From: Meandrina meandrites | Taxonomy: Eukaryota > Cnidaria > Anthozoa > Scleractinia > Meandrinidae | Reading direction: 5' to 3' | NCBI GenBank assembly: GCA_963693305.1 | Contig: OY855905.1 | Location: 4,361,201 to 4,425,200 of the forward strand | DNA length: 64,000 bases | Shown: positions 19,237-29,100 of the stretch, in pieces | Position numbering within the stretch: position 1 is the first letter of the stretch | How the letters are laid out: every line of letters begins with the position of its first letter | Notes under the pieces: model-generated | Seen by the model: only the letters and a program-made list of their open reading frames with translations | Database searches by the model: none | Told to the model about the DNA's origin: nothing | Made by a program: the position numbers and the translations under genes

Positions 19237-19265
19237 ATTTTTGCCGTATATATAACAGAAAAAAA
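19237..19265. promoter_or_regulatory. Bidirectional start-proximal promoter
   Basis: The 29-bp gap between the divergent genes starting at 19236 (minus) and 19266 (plus) contains GTATATATAAC. It is TATA-like on both strands and lies about 12-15 bases from each ATG. With so little space, 5' untranslated regions must be very short or transcripts overlap. Confidence 0.6.
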
Positions 19266-19898
19266 ATGAAAATTCCAAATTACGACCCCAGTTTGACCAC
19301 AAAAAGTAATTACAAGCAAGGCCACCCTTGTATGCCAGCAAATACCTTTCGGATGCTTATTTGCGGGCCGAGCAACTCTGGGAAAACAAATATTCTCATG
19401 CATATGCTTTACAGGTTGTTGGTCTACGACAAAATTTACCTTTGCGCTAAGAACCTGCATCAAGACGAGTACCAATATATGATTGATGATTTCGAAAAAA
19501 GAGTCAATCCTGCGGCTGGCTATAATGTTATTGAAGGCGCCAACGATGTTATTCCTCTTGAGATGCTGTCTACTGACAACCAAAAGATTGTAATTTTCGA
19601 TGACATGGTTTGTGAAAGCAACCAAAACGACATTATCGATTATTTTATCAACGGTCGCCACCGCAATTGCAGCGTTATTTATCTTTCTCAAAGTTATTTT
19701 AAGGTCCCCAAAAACATCCGAGATAATTGTAGCCACTTTTGTGTTTTCAACTTTCTTCCCAGAGAAAATAACCGTATTGCTGATGAATTGGGAATTGACA
19801 GAGAGCTGCTTGAAAAGGCTACCAATGCTAAATATTCTTTTTTATACTACGACAAACCAAAAAAAACCACACTCAAAAATTTTGATGAAAATATATAG
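19266..19898 (+). CDS. FtsK/HerA-type genome-packaging ATPase
   Basis: This 210-aa P-loop ATPase has Walker A GPSNSGKT (34-41) and a Walker B strand [11 protein letters not shown] (Asp112-Asp113). A later [23 protein letters not shown] stretch is typical of the A32/adenoviral-type packaging ATPases of Polintons. Length is normal for Polintons. It pumps DNA into capsids (family role). Its stop codon lies within ATATATAGAG, which also serves as the start-proximal motif of the fibre gene two bases downstream. Confidence 0.93.
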   Translation: MKIPNYDPSLTTKSNYKQGHPCMPANTFRMLICGPSNSGKTNILMHMLYRLLVYDKIYLCAKNLHQDEYQYMIDDFEKRVNPAAGYNVIEGANDVIPLEMLSTDNQKIVIFDDMVCESNQNDIIDYFINGRHRNCSVIYLSQSYFKVPKNIRDNCSHFCVFNFLPRENNRIADELGIDRELLEKATNAKYSFLYYDKPKKTTLKNFDENI

Positions 19899-19900
19899 AG

Positions 19901-21535
19901 ATGGGGTATCTTAACGGTGCTACCGGCTCGACTCAAACACATGAAGAGTCTACTTCAATCCGAGGGGAAGCCGACCCTGCTGGTCCGACTGGCGCAACTG
20001 GACCCGCCGGCCCTAAAGGTGAAAAAGGTGATAAGGGAAATACTGGCCCACAAGGTCCTAAAGGAGATAAAGGCGATGCTGGGGAAAAAGGATTAAAGGG
20101 TGATACGGGCTCACAAGGACCGACCGGACCTGCTGGCCCTGCGGGAGCAACGGGACCTACAGGACCAACCGGAGCTACAGGACCCGCGGGGCCTACTGGA
20201 GCAACTGGACCTGCGGGTTCAAAGGGCGCTATGGGGGGAAAAGGTGAAAAAGGGGAAAAGGGTGATAGTGGGGATATGTCATCAGCTAGCGTTACTGGTG
20301 ACATTGTCATGAACGACCATGCAATCAAACAGCTCGCAAATCCTGTCGGCGATCAAGATGCTGTCAATCTCACTTCAATGAAAAAATATGTGGGCTCCTC
20401 TGCAATTACAACTGGGCACGCCCATAAAAAGAATGACTTAGGTTTTTTAACCCAAAGGGTTGGTGTTTCAGCTGTAAACAATATTTCTTCTGTTACCGTT
20501 AAAGACTTTACATCCAACCTTCACAGTGTCAATAAAAAGGCTTACACTTTTAACATTATAAAAACAAGTAACAATTCTTTCAACTCGCGTTTGGCGTTGA
20601 ATAAAACACCTCTAAAAGAAGGAGAGTACACTATATGTGTTGAGTTCTTTTACCCTAAAAACAAAAACGACCAAAACTGGTTTCTTAACCCTTTAAACAA
20701 GTTGGCCTCCAGTACTATTACCTACCACACCAAACGCTTTGCCACCCATAACCCTCCGTATATAAGGATCATTTTTAATACTTACAAATTAAAAGATAAG
20801 AATGACGACACTATCTATTTTGACATTTTAAATCCGGGTTATGATGGTTCAGCACCTAGTGAAAAGGCCGCTTTAATCATTTACGGTGTAAAGGGGTATC
20901 AATCAGATATAGACGGAATTATTTACGATGATGTTTTCTTTCTCGATTCCTCCGGTGATTTTACTCTACAAACAAATTTAGATATGAACTATTTTAAAAT
21001 AAAAAATTATGATCCTCCTGGCTACACAATAGTCAACGATACAATCAAATTACAAAAAGATTTAGATCTAAACGGTTATGCGTTAAAAAATTTCCGGCCT
21101 AAAATAATAATAACTGGAGAATGGAAACCAGATGTAAATGATGATGATGGCTTAAGAACTTATGTTCAATTCGGTAATGACAAGCGTGTAATGGCGCCAT
21201 TTAATTGCATCATTGATGCTGTCTCTATTTTAATTTTAGATAAAGGTTCAGCTCAAAATTATGAAAAAATAGGTTTTAGATTTAGAAAAACTGACGATAC
21301 TTATTCATTATACAGTAAAATATTTAAAAGTACACGTAGTACCTATGACTTTCAATACCAATATGTAGAGCCCCGTTTAAGCGGCAATCGGAGTATTAAA
21401 ATAAACCAGGGAGAATATTTTACACTTGATTTAACTAGGAAAGTTGTCGATCCTTTAGACTCCCATTACCTACCAAATACAAAACATGTATTAGTAAGTT
21501 TAATTTTAATAGACGATTATTCTTTTTCAAGGTAG
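19901..21535 (+). CDS. Collagen-like fibre protein
   Basis: This is a 544-aa protein. After a short N-terminal segment, about 100 residues (~27-126) are Gly-X-Y triplets ([19 protein letters not shown] and similar). A phage-fibre-like shaft follows, with motifs [27 protein letters not shown] and later [12 protein letters not shown]. The C-terminal ~120 residues are beta-rich and end in [12 protein letters not shown], resembling a trimeric knob. It probably forms a trimeric virion spike for attachment; that is inference from architecture. The Gly-X-Y DNA is repetitive and prone to length change. It is transcribed with the ATPase, from which it is separated by two bases. Confidence 0.85.
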   Translation: MGYLNGATGSTQTHEESTSIRGEADPAGPTGATGPAGPKGEKGDKGNTGPQGPKGDKGDAGEKGLKGDTGSQGPTGPAGPAGATGPTGPTGATGPAGPTGATGPAGSKGAMGGKGEKGEKGDSGDMSSASVTGDIVMNDHAIKQLANPVGDQDAVNLTSMKKYVGSSAITTGHAHKKNDLGFLTQRVGVSAVNNISSVTVKDFTSNLHSVNKKAYTFNIIKTSNNSFNSRLALNKTPLKEGEYTICVEFFYPKNKNDQNWFLNPLNKLASSTITYHTKRFATHNPPYIRIIFNTYKLKDKNDDTIYFDILNPGYDGSAPSEKAALIIYGVKGYQSDIDGIIYDDVFFLDSSGDFTLQTNLDMNYFKIKNYDPPGYTIVNDTIKLQKDLDLNGYALKNFRPKIIITGEWKPDVNDDDGLRTYVQFGNDKRVMAPFNCIIDAVSILILDKGSAQNYEKIGFRFRKTDDTYSLYSKIFKSTRSTYDFQYQYVEPRLSGNRSIKINQGEYFTLDLTRKVVDPLDSHYLPNTKHVLVSLILIDDYSFSR

Positions 21536-22209
21536 TAAGTTTGCGGGGGTCTTGCAAAAAAAAAATCTCTAAGTCTTTTTCTCTAAGTCTTTCAAAATTT
21601 TCTCTAAGTCTTTCAAAAAATTTTCTCTAAGTCTTTTTTCTATACTGCGTTACAAGAGCGTTACCTTCACGCGTGACGTTTCGTGATGTTGTGTGACTCT
21701 GTTGTGTTACAGTCACGCGTGACGTTGCGTGACAGGTCAAACAAAAGGGCAAAACCCTGGTCGGGGGGTGCTCGTTGGCTGTTCTTTGCCTAGCCCCGGC
21801 TAGGTCTTTTCCCCGCCGTTGACAAGGCGGCTGTCCCCCCCATTTTACCTCTGGGTACGAGGTTTGAAATCCCGAGGGATCTCTGAGCACCCCCACGTTA
21901 TCAGTAGGGCCGGAGCGGGCTCACCCAAGGGGCATCTCCCACTGAAAGGAGTTCCCCTATACCCCGTAACTCACCATCTGCACAAGCCATTATAGCAAGA
22001 TTCAGTGGGGGCCAACCACACCTCTCTTGGCTTCACCAGAATTTGTGAACTAGCTAGTCTATGGTCAAAATTTCTATTTATTTGTTTCAGTTTAAAATTT
22101 CTGACCCTTGTGGTGCCACTTTCTCTGTTCTTCACCTATTTGAGCTCGTACGCATGCGCTTTTAAATACTTGGTAAGATTTGTAAATATAATATAGCCAA
22201 GAGGCCAAA
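21536..22209. other. Non-coding region of P1 with repeats and strong RNA/DNA secondary structure
   Basis: At 21567-21640 the phrase TCTCTAAGTCTTT occurs four times with variable A/T spacers. At 21670-21735 the block CACGCGTGACGTTxCGTGA occurs twice around TGTTGTGTGACTC. Between about 21765 and 21896, GGGGGTGCTC pairs with GAGCACCCCC, enclosing hairpins CCTAGCCccgGCTAGG, CCGCCgttgacaaGGCGG and CCTCtgggtacGAGG. The rest, to 22209, is unremarkable. GC content in the folded part is far above that of the neighbours. I see no credible protein on either strand. It could be an origin, a packaging site or a structured RNA. Confidence 0.6.
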
Positions 22210-22335
22210 ATGCTTGTCCTTTTCCACGCGATTTGCTTTATTTTAAACGAACTTTCTACTCCCGTTTGGCAGAACGAAGTCAGACAGATAACATATCAAT
22301 TCGTAGAGGCTATGCAAGAGGCACAAAAAAAGTAA
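22210..22335 (+). CDS. Conserved 41-aa mini-protein (P1 copy)
   Basis: A 41-codon ORF with a hydrophobic N-terminus (MLVLFHAICFILNE) and a conserved tail STPVWQNEVRQITYQ...VEAM.EA.K. P2 has the same ORF at the equivalent position (38213-38338) with the same tail and a differing hydrophobic part, so it is conserved at the protein level. It might be a small signal-anchored membrane peptide. AATATAATATAG lies ~13-25 bases upstream. The function is unknown. Confidence 0.75.
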   Translation: MLVLFHAICFILNELSTPVWQNEVRQITYQFVEAMQEAQKK

Positions 22336-22602
22336 ACAGGTTCTATCGAGTCCATGTTCTGGAAAGATCGCTCGATAGTTCGATAAAATTTCTGTGATCA
22401 AATCCTGTTATTTCTCGATTTCTTCTCGTCGCCTCACTTCGCCAGCTTCTGTGGGGGCACAAAAACTTACAGCGCGTTAACTGAGCGTATTTTTTTCGTA
22501 ATGTCTGTTCTGTTTCGTCTTTTTTCGGCCCAAACACTAAATCGTTAGGCGACCGCCATGTTTTGTGCTGTGCTCGTCCAAGGGGTCTGGGAAATAAAAA
22601 TA

Positions 22603-23033
22603 TTAGTTTTCGGTCTTTCTGAGAAAAAGGTCACGCAACGGCTCCGCATAGAAAGATTTCTTGAAACACTCATCATAATCATTTTCATCATAAATTGGAT
22701 AGCCGAGATAGTGTCTGAATCCATTTCTGTGACATAGATTACAAAGATTATTCAGCCGGCATCTGCTTCTGTCACATTTATAACAGAACAAGACCCTTAC
22801 AATTTGTTTATTGCGAACGCAAAATGGTGCTTCTTTGATTGCGGCATGAACTTCGCCCAGCCAAGAGTTTTTCGCTGTTTGAGCTTCATTTTAATATATC
22901 CTTTAGAGATTTCTTTTCTGACATCGTCCCAGCCAAGCATTTTACGCTGCCAGAGTTTTATTATAATGTACTCCGTACAGATTTTTTCACGAAGTTCAGT
23001 CGGAAGTGCTTGTATTAGTTCAAGCGTGCCCAT
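22603..23033 (-). pseudogene. F-box-like/zinc-ribbon protein, frameshifted (P1 copy)
   Basis: The frame from 23033 begins MGTLELIQALPTELREKI, as in the intact P2 gene (38423-38758). It then contains an internal tandem duplication of the IxxKLxQRKxLGW segment. It shifts frame near 22860 relative to the P2 gene and is terminated at 22797. The second half remains in the other frame, with the cysteine-rich LFCYKC...NLCNLCHRNG and HYLGYPIYDENDYDE motifs, down to 22603. The N-terminal LPTELR motif resembles an F-box start, which might recruit Skp1-type ubiquitin ligase; that is speculative. TATAAAC lies immediately before the ATG. Confidence 0.65.
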
Positions 23034-23059
23034 GTTTATACACTTGTTGGTGTGTTTCT

Positions 23060-23263
23060 CTAATTGCTTGGTAAAAGAAGATTCATTACATCTTGTGGGC
23101 TCATTTTTTGCATTTGCGCCACTATGTCATTATCAACCAATATTATTGGCTGGCTATTTGCTTGGTATTTGTTGGTGGTTGACCGATATACTTCAAAATT
23201 TGCCTTTCTTCTTCTGTGTTTAGTCCTGGTTTGATCTATGATATGATTTCTGCCTCTTCCCAT
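23060..23263 (-). CDS. MGRGRN-type small basic protein (P1 copy)
   Basis: A 67-aa protein starting MGRGRN with a basic N-terminal half and a C-terminal helix IVAQMQKMSPQDVMNLLLP. The P2 homologue (38954-39199) has LLAEMKKMTPQELMNILLP. It is the last gene before the right TIR, and its CTGTATAAA promoter is part of the TIR. Possibly DNA- or RNA-binding; function unknown. Confidence 0.7.
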   Translation of the reverse strand: MGRGRNHIIDQTRTKHRRRKANFEVYRSTTNKYQANSQPIILVDNDIVAQMQKMSPQDVMNLLLPSN

Positions 23264-23271
23264 TTCTGCGT

Positions 23272-23566
23272 TTTATACAGCACGGTGTCAATTCTCTAAT
23301 TGCTTGTCCCCTATGTTCCCTGCCGCCCTCTGTTTATGTTTCCTGCGTCCTTTTTTCCTAAGTAGTATAGTCGGAGTCTGACTAAAACTATCGAGCAGCT
23401 CCTAAATTTCTTTCCTCTTTAGGAGACTATAGTCAGGGACTTAAAATCAAGGCACGCGAGCATGTGAGCGTGGTTTGATTTTTGGTCCCTGACTACTAGT
23501 CTCCTGAAGAGGTTAGAAATTTAGGTGCGCCCGAGATGGTTTTAGTCAGACTCCGACTATACTACT
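23272..23566. repeat. P1 right terminal inverted repeat, palindromic
   Basis: Inverse complement of 7038-7332 with one mismatch (23281). It contains the same 206-bp internal hairpin in the same orientation, so no flip/flop difference is seen between the two ends. Confidence 0.9.
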
Positions 23567-23571
23567 GGGAG
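23567..23571. repeat. Target-site duplication of P1, right copy (GGGAG)
   Basis: Five bases directly after the terminus CTATACTACT, matching 7033-7037. In the host gene they fall within the codons for Ala-Pro. Confidence 0.85.
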
Positions 23572-23881
23572 CGACCGTGTATGGAGAATTATCGGGTTGA
23601 CAGGAGCAATCGTATGCCACTGAGCCAGATTCTCTGTTATATACTTCAAGCATACACTGGTACAAACAATAGGTTGCAAAGCGATTAACGCAGCCGTGTT
23701 TGTGGCCGCTTTTTTGTCGGATGTAGGCATCTGTCAGGCAGGTTGCCCATTGATATTGGTAATTATAATGTGCAATTTGAATGCACTCTGTAAGCCCTGA
23801 TGGACCTACATATTTGTCACACTGGACGGCCCAGCTACTCTGCACCTCAAACAGCAACAAGAGAAACGTCAACACCCACAT
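23567..23881 (-). pseudogene. Host gene, 5' part: signal peptide and first Cys-rich domain
   Basis: The frame from the ATG at 23881 encodes a clear signal peptide (MWVLTFLLLLFEVQSSWA) followed by a Cys-rich domain (CDKYV...ECIQIA...CLTDAY...CVNRF...CLYQCMLEV...CSCQPDN). It runs into the P1 terminal repeat and stops nine codons later. Its reading frame continues at 7037. Upstream of the ATG the minus strand reads ...CAGTTTACAGGG, a plausible splice acceptor, so an upstream untranslated exon is likely. Secreted, possibly membrane-anchored; function unknown. Confidence 0.78.
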
Positions 23882-25651
23882 CCCTGTAAACTGTCAAAAG
23901 AAAATGGTGAAATGAGCAAAGTATTAAAAAGTTTTTGTGATGGATGTAACGACAGGATATATAAGATCCTTTCTTTGATATTGCTATTGTTTATTCAATG
24001 CGAAATAACAAGCTTTCATATTATTCATTTAAAATAGCTCTCCGTTTTGATTGTCTGACAATCCCCGGCTAATTCCAGCTAACCGGCTAACACCGAAAAA
24101 TTTGGAAGAAGTTTGCGTGATAAGTATTGGACGATTGGCGTCCCGCAACAACGGCTTTGATGATACCGCAGAGCTTGAAAGCGCGAAAATGACCATTAGA
24201 TTTGAAAATTACGACGAGAAAAAAAATCACTAAAAGATGCTACGAAAGTTAGTCACTTGATTTTCTTCAGGAGAAAAACTTCCAAAATCCAACAACAGCG
24301 GGGGAATTGGCCACATGCAGTTTTGTTAAATGCATTTTGTGTTTTTTTGATCTCTGGAATATTTTGAATGAATGATAAACAATATTTTGACAAATTGGAG
24401 ACCTATTACCCTGTTAAATTGTGATTACACAACTGCTGCAAAATCAATTGCGACAAGGAGAAAAAAGGTTCTACCGCACTTAATAAACAACGATCAAACA
24501 GGTTTTCTGGAGGAACAAGGTAGGTTTATGTAATGTTTAATAAATGAGCAGCAGTGTTTTATCAAGTTTAAAACACGAATTGATAAAACACGAACTGCGA
24601 ATTTATTCAACGGCTTCAAAATCTTCTGATGTAGATCAACTCATTCTTGCACTAATATTTAGATTTGGAGTTATTTTGGCCTAGAAAATTGGACGTTAAG
24701 TTTAGCCGTGTCTTTATGAGATATAAAAACAATCATATAATTAAACACTAATTTCTTTTGTATTTTCTTTATGAATTATTAATGAGTTTTTGAATGGAGA
24801 AATATCAAACTGATGAACAGCGTGATTGACTACGCTCAGAAAGAGAACAGTCCCGGTTTGTTACTTTTTGTTGACTTCGAATAATCCTTCGTTACTCTGG
24901 AATGGACCTTTGTTGAGAAAACGCTCTCCTTCTACATTTTCGGAGAGTACTAGTCTCTAGTCGCTCCAACTGCGGTGGACGGCAAAATTCATTCGAGTAA
25001 GCCACCCTCAGGAAATATTCATTATGATCATTTATGAGAATCATATCCTCTGTTTTTATCATCAGATAGACCAAAATAGGACATTAAACTAACGTTAGTC
25101 GGGCATAGTGCTGCCTTGTCGGGGAGCGGGAGTTTACCGGTACAATAGAACATAGGTTTTTTTACCTTTTTGACCAATGAGAGTGCGCGTAGTATCTGAG
25201 TTAATTCACAAAATAATATAATTCGGATAATCCTTCATATCATACTCAGCCTCATCCGATAATAAATAATTGCTTAATTGCTAACTATCTGCTTACTAAA
25301 CAGCTTATGTCGTCCAAAGTACGGTGCTGTTTGGATGCTCAGTGAACTGTATTATTGGCCGAAACGGGATTCTGATTGTATTTAAAATTAGACAGGATAA
25401 GACGTTTTGGAGGTATATTTTCATCTACTTTTGGAAGTTAATGCAGCGGAGCATTTTCAATCTTGGCTGATTACAGAATTGTACACATCTCGTTTATGCC
25501 GTACTCATTGCTTAATTATCGTCTGTCAAGAAGTGGGAGAAGGGGGGGGGGGGGGCATTTATATGAAAAGGCATTAGAATTCATCCCCAAGGCATGCATT
25601 CATGCAGGCCTTCCAAATCGTGCTACAACACATGGCAGAAGGCATTTTTAA
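23882..25651. other. Host intergenic region between the two insertions
   Basis: About 1.8 kb of AT-rich sequence without a supported gene. It holds a G15 homopolymer near 25543-25557. It probably includes the promoter or first intron of the split host gene at its left end. Confidence 0.4.
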
Positions 25652-25767
25652 GAGCGTCTGACTGTATTTTTTGAGAATCCCGAGACAGGACCGAAAATTC
25701 GAATGTTCTTTTATTTCGTCCAAAAGACCCTTTTGGTGAACTATTTTCAAAAATATTGTTTAAAAGT

Positions 25768-26107
25768 ACACACATATATAATGATGGTTCTGGCGCAAAA
25801 TTTTATAATGTTAACAAAAAAAGCTTTTTTCTAAAGAAACTCGGCTCCCTTGCTCGCCTCGTTTCTTTAGAAAAAGCTTTTTTTGTTAACATTATAAAAT
25901 TTTGCGAACCAGAACCATCATTATATATGTGTGTGGTGGTATTTGAGTGAAAATAAGAAACAAAGAGCGTGACCCCCGAGCGAGCGGATGTGTCACAAAA
26001 ATAAATATTTTCTTTTGAAGAAATGTATGCACTGTCTATATACAAAAGTGCGCCAGAATTATTTTCCATTTGAACAATTATCTGCACTTGTATATACGGC
26101 GAGATGG
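25768..26107. repeat. P2 left terminal inverted repeat, palindromic, includes PolB start codon
   Basis: Inverse complement of 39196-39535 except for one base next to the start codon. The outer 167 bp (25768-25934) form a near-perfect hairpin: ACACACATATATAATGATGG pairs with the complement ending at 25934, with a loop near 25850 (GGCTCCCTTGCTCG). The inner end is TTGTATATACGGCGAGATGG, so the promoter and the ATG of PolB are within the repeat. Confidence 0.92.
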
Positions 26108-29100
26108 CAGCCGCGAGATTTTCGTCCAATGTTCTGCACAAGTTTTACGGTCCAATAGCGAGGGAGCAAAATAGAAATCTTCCTCAACCATTACAACCTG
26201 AACGAGTTCCTTTACGTGACGGGTTTAAAATAAGCCAAAGTAATTTCCAGGAATGGCTTCGTGTTTGGATAATGGATATATCCAAAACAAATCCAAACAA
26301 TAAAGATATTCTGGTATTTGCAAGAGAAAATAAAGAAAAGTACACTAATTTGATTGAACAGGAAACCCTTAAGTTGGGGAGCGTAAAGGTTAGCTTCGGG
26401 CTACAAGTACATTTTGAAATAGAAAGAGACGGCAAAACGCAAGAAATGACGCACTATTTTAAAGAGGACCAGCCGCACGTTTTTAACAGAGATAACAAAG
26501 AACTGATAGAACAAAAATATGAAGAATTCATGGAAAGAATAAAGGGAGAAATAGAAAACTGGTCATTGCTAGGATCAGGATGGGAGATTGAAAGTATAAT
26601 GACAGCATATGTGAATGTCGCAAAATATCAGCCACTGCGCGGAGGAACCTATTTGCCACTTCCAGCCAAACTGGCAAACAAAAAAGCAATAATAAACGTA
26701 AAAAACAAAGACAACGAATGCCTGAAGTGGGCTCTAAGAGCAGCATTATTTCCTCCAAAAGATGGAAAGGACCCGCAAAGACCAAGCAAATATCCGGTTA
26801 AAGATGGCATTAACTACAAAGGAATTGACTTTCCAACACCGGTAAAACAAATAGACAAGCTTGAGGCGCAAAACGGAAACCTGGCAATAAACGTATTTGG
26901 CTGGGAAAACAATTGTGTGATTGTGCACAGGATAAGCAGAAAAGAACCGAACGTACCGAGGATAAACCTGATGTTGATTGAGTCAGGGAAAATTCAGCAC
27001 TATTGTTACGTAAAAAGAGAAAGCGCTTTGCTGTACGATCAAAGCAAAAACGGAAATGCAAAACACTACTGCATGATGTGCTTAACAGGTTTCTCAAGAG
27101 CGGACTTGCTCGAGAACCACAAAAAATATTGCAATGGTGTGAACGGCAGGCCGACAAGGATTGAGATGCCAGAAGAGGGGAAAAACATCCTCGCTTTCCA
27201 AAATTACCACAAACAGATGAAGGCGCCCTATGTGATATATGCGGACTTTGAGGCACTGGTAAAAAAGATACCCGGCTGTGAGCGCGGGCCGGAAAGAAAG
27301 AACAAAAGCTACACAGAAAAGACCGAATGGCATGAAGCGTGCGGGTATTCGTACATTGTTGTGAGAAGCGATGGCGAAGTTACAGGGTCAAAAGTTTACA
27401 GGGGCGAAAATGCGGTAAAAGAGTTTCTTAACGGAATACTGCAGGAAGAAACGAAAATAAGAGAGAGTTTGGCCACACCAAAGCCGATTGTGATGACGGC
27501 CGAAGACTGGGAACAATACAAAAACGCGTCTGAATGTCATATTTGTAACAAACGTTTGATAAAAGATGAATTCTTAGACTCAATACCCGTCTGCGACCAT
27601 GATACAGGCTGTTATTGTGGTCAAAGCCACAAAGGTTGTTATTACGCGGCACTCAAAAAAATAAAATTAGTTGGGCCAAAAAGAGAAAGAAAAGAAAAAG
27701 ACAAAATAGACCAATGGATTGCAAACAATCAGGAAGCATGTTTGTTCTGCGCAGAACCTTTACTTCAGAAAAACTACAGAGACGCAGTAAAAGACCATTG
27801 CCACATAACGGGCGCGTACCGCGGAGCCGCGCACAACGCATGTAACCTTAAAATGCGAATAAAATCCAAGACGGACCAGATACCAATTGTGTTTCACAAC
27901 CTGAAAGGTTACGACGCACACCATTTAATGCAAGCGATGTCAAATTTGAAAAAAGAGGTGAAATGCGTCGCAAACAACATGGAGAAATACATAACCTTTT
28001 CGGTCGGAGGTCTGCGATTCATAGACAGCTTGAACTTTCTGCAAGGAAGCTTGGACTCGCTGGTAGAAGCAAGATTGGAATCGCAGGTAGAAGAAACGCC
28101 AAAGGAGGCACTAAAAATCACATCAACATTATCAAATGGCAGTGATCTGCTTTACAAAAAGGGAATTTACCCATACGAGTACATGGATTCATGGGCGAAA
28201 TTCAGCGAAACAAGTCTGCCCAAAAAAGAAGACTTCTACAGCAAACTCAACGATGAACACATTATAGAATATGAGTACGCTCACGCTAAGAAAGTATGGG
28301 AGACTTTTGATTGTAAAACATTGGGGGATTACCATGACCTTTACGTGAAAACGGATGTAGCACTGTTGGCAAATGTATTTGAAAATTTCCGTAAATTGTG
28401 TTTGCGGCAGTACGGTCTTGACCCTGCGCACTATTTCACATCACCAGGCCTCTCATGGGACGCACTCTTGAAAAAGACGGGTGTCGAGCTTGAGTTGTTA
28501 ACAGACCATGAAATGCATATGTTCGTGGAACGAGGAATTCGCGGAGGAATCTCGATGGTAAGCAAAAGACACGCAAAGGCAAACAATCCTTTGGTATCAG
28601 ACTATGACGAAAGAAAACCAAACAGTTACATTATGTATCTGGACGCGAACAACCTGTACGGCTGGGCAATGAGCAAGCATCTCCCCAAAAGCGGATTCAA
28701 ATGGAAACGCGTTATGCCGACAGAGGAGGAAATCCTGAACAAAAAAGAAAACGCCAAGAAAGGCTGGATCCTTGAAGTTGATTTGGAGTACCCGGCGGAG
28801 CTGCATAAAGAACACAACAGCTACCCGCTAGCGCCAGAGAAAAAGGTCGTGAAAAAAGAAAACATGTCGGACTACCAAAATAATCTGATAAAAGAATTGG
28901 ACCTGAAAATCCCAAACAGCAAGAAGCTTCTGCTGACACTTGAGGACAAAAAAGACTACGTGGTTCACTACGAAAACTTGAAGTTCTATCTGAAGCAGGG
29001 GATGAAACTGAAGCGCGTAAAAAGGGCGCTGGAGTTCGAACAAGAGTGTTGGATGGAGCCGTACATTCGGATGAACACAGAATTCAGAAAGCAGGCAAGC

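Larger units (their letters stand above)
7038..23566. mobile_element. Polinton/Maverick (adintovirus-like) element P1, 16.5 kb
   Basis: The element is bounded by 295-bp terminal inverted repeats and a 5-bp target duplication. It carries the Polinton hallmark set: protein-primed family-B polymerase, rve integrase, adenain-like protease, FtsK/HerA-type packaging ATPase, double-jelly-roll major capsid protein and penton-like minor capsid protein. PLA2 and collagen-like fibre genes are also present. Capsid-side genes 13001-19236 all lie on the minus strand with gaps of 2 to about 35 bp or small overlaps, while PolB, ATPase and fibre are on the plus strand. The two TIRs differ at one base and almost all genes are open, which argues for a recent insertion. 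The exceptions are a frameshifted gene at 22603-23033 and the start-codon question for the protease. Confidence 0.93.

Noticed and set aside
18328..19341. Longer 337-aa version of the Pro-rich protein starting upstream of 19236
   Set aside because: The upstream frame starts with TTG and crosses the shared TATATATA promoter; the ATG at 19236 is the better start.
19933..20328. Minus-strand Pro-rich ORF opposite the collagen-like tract
   Set aside because: It is the mirror of the Gly-X-Y codons; no independent support.
21640..21900. tRNA or tRNA-like gene on either strand
   Set aside because: A T-arm-like word (GAGGTTTGAAATCCC) is present, but no 7-bp acceptor stem, D-arm or anticodon arm could be fitted around it.
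24051..24233. 60-codon ORF between the Polintons
   Set aside because: No family features, no promoter or splice context; expected by chance.
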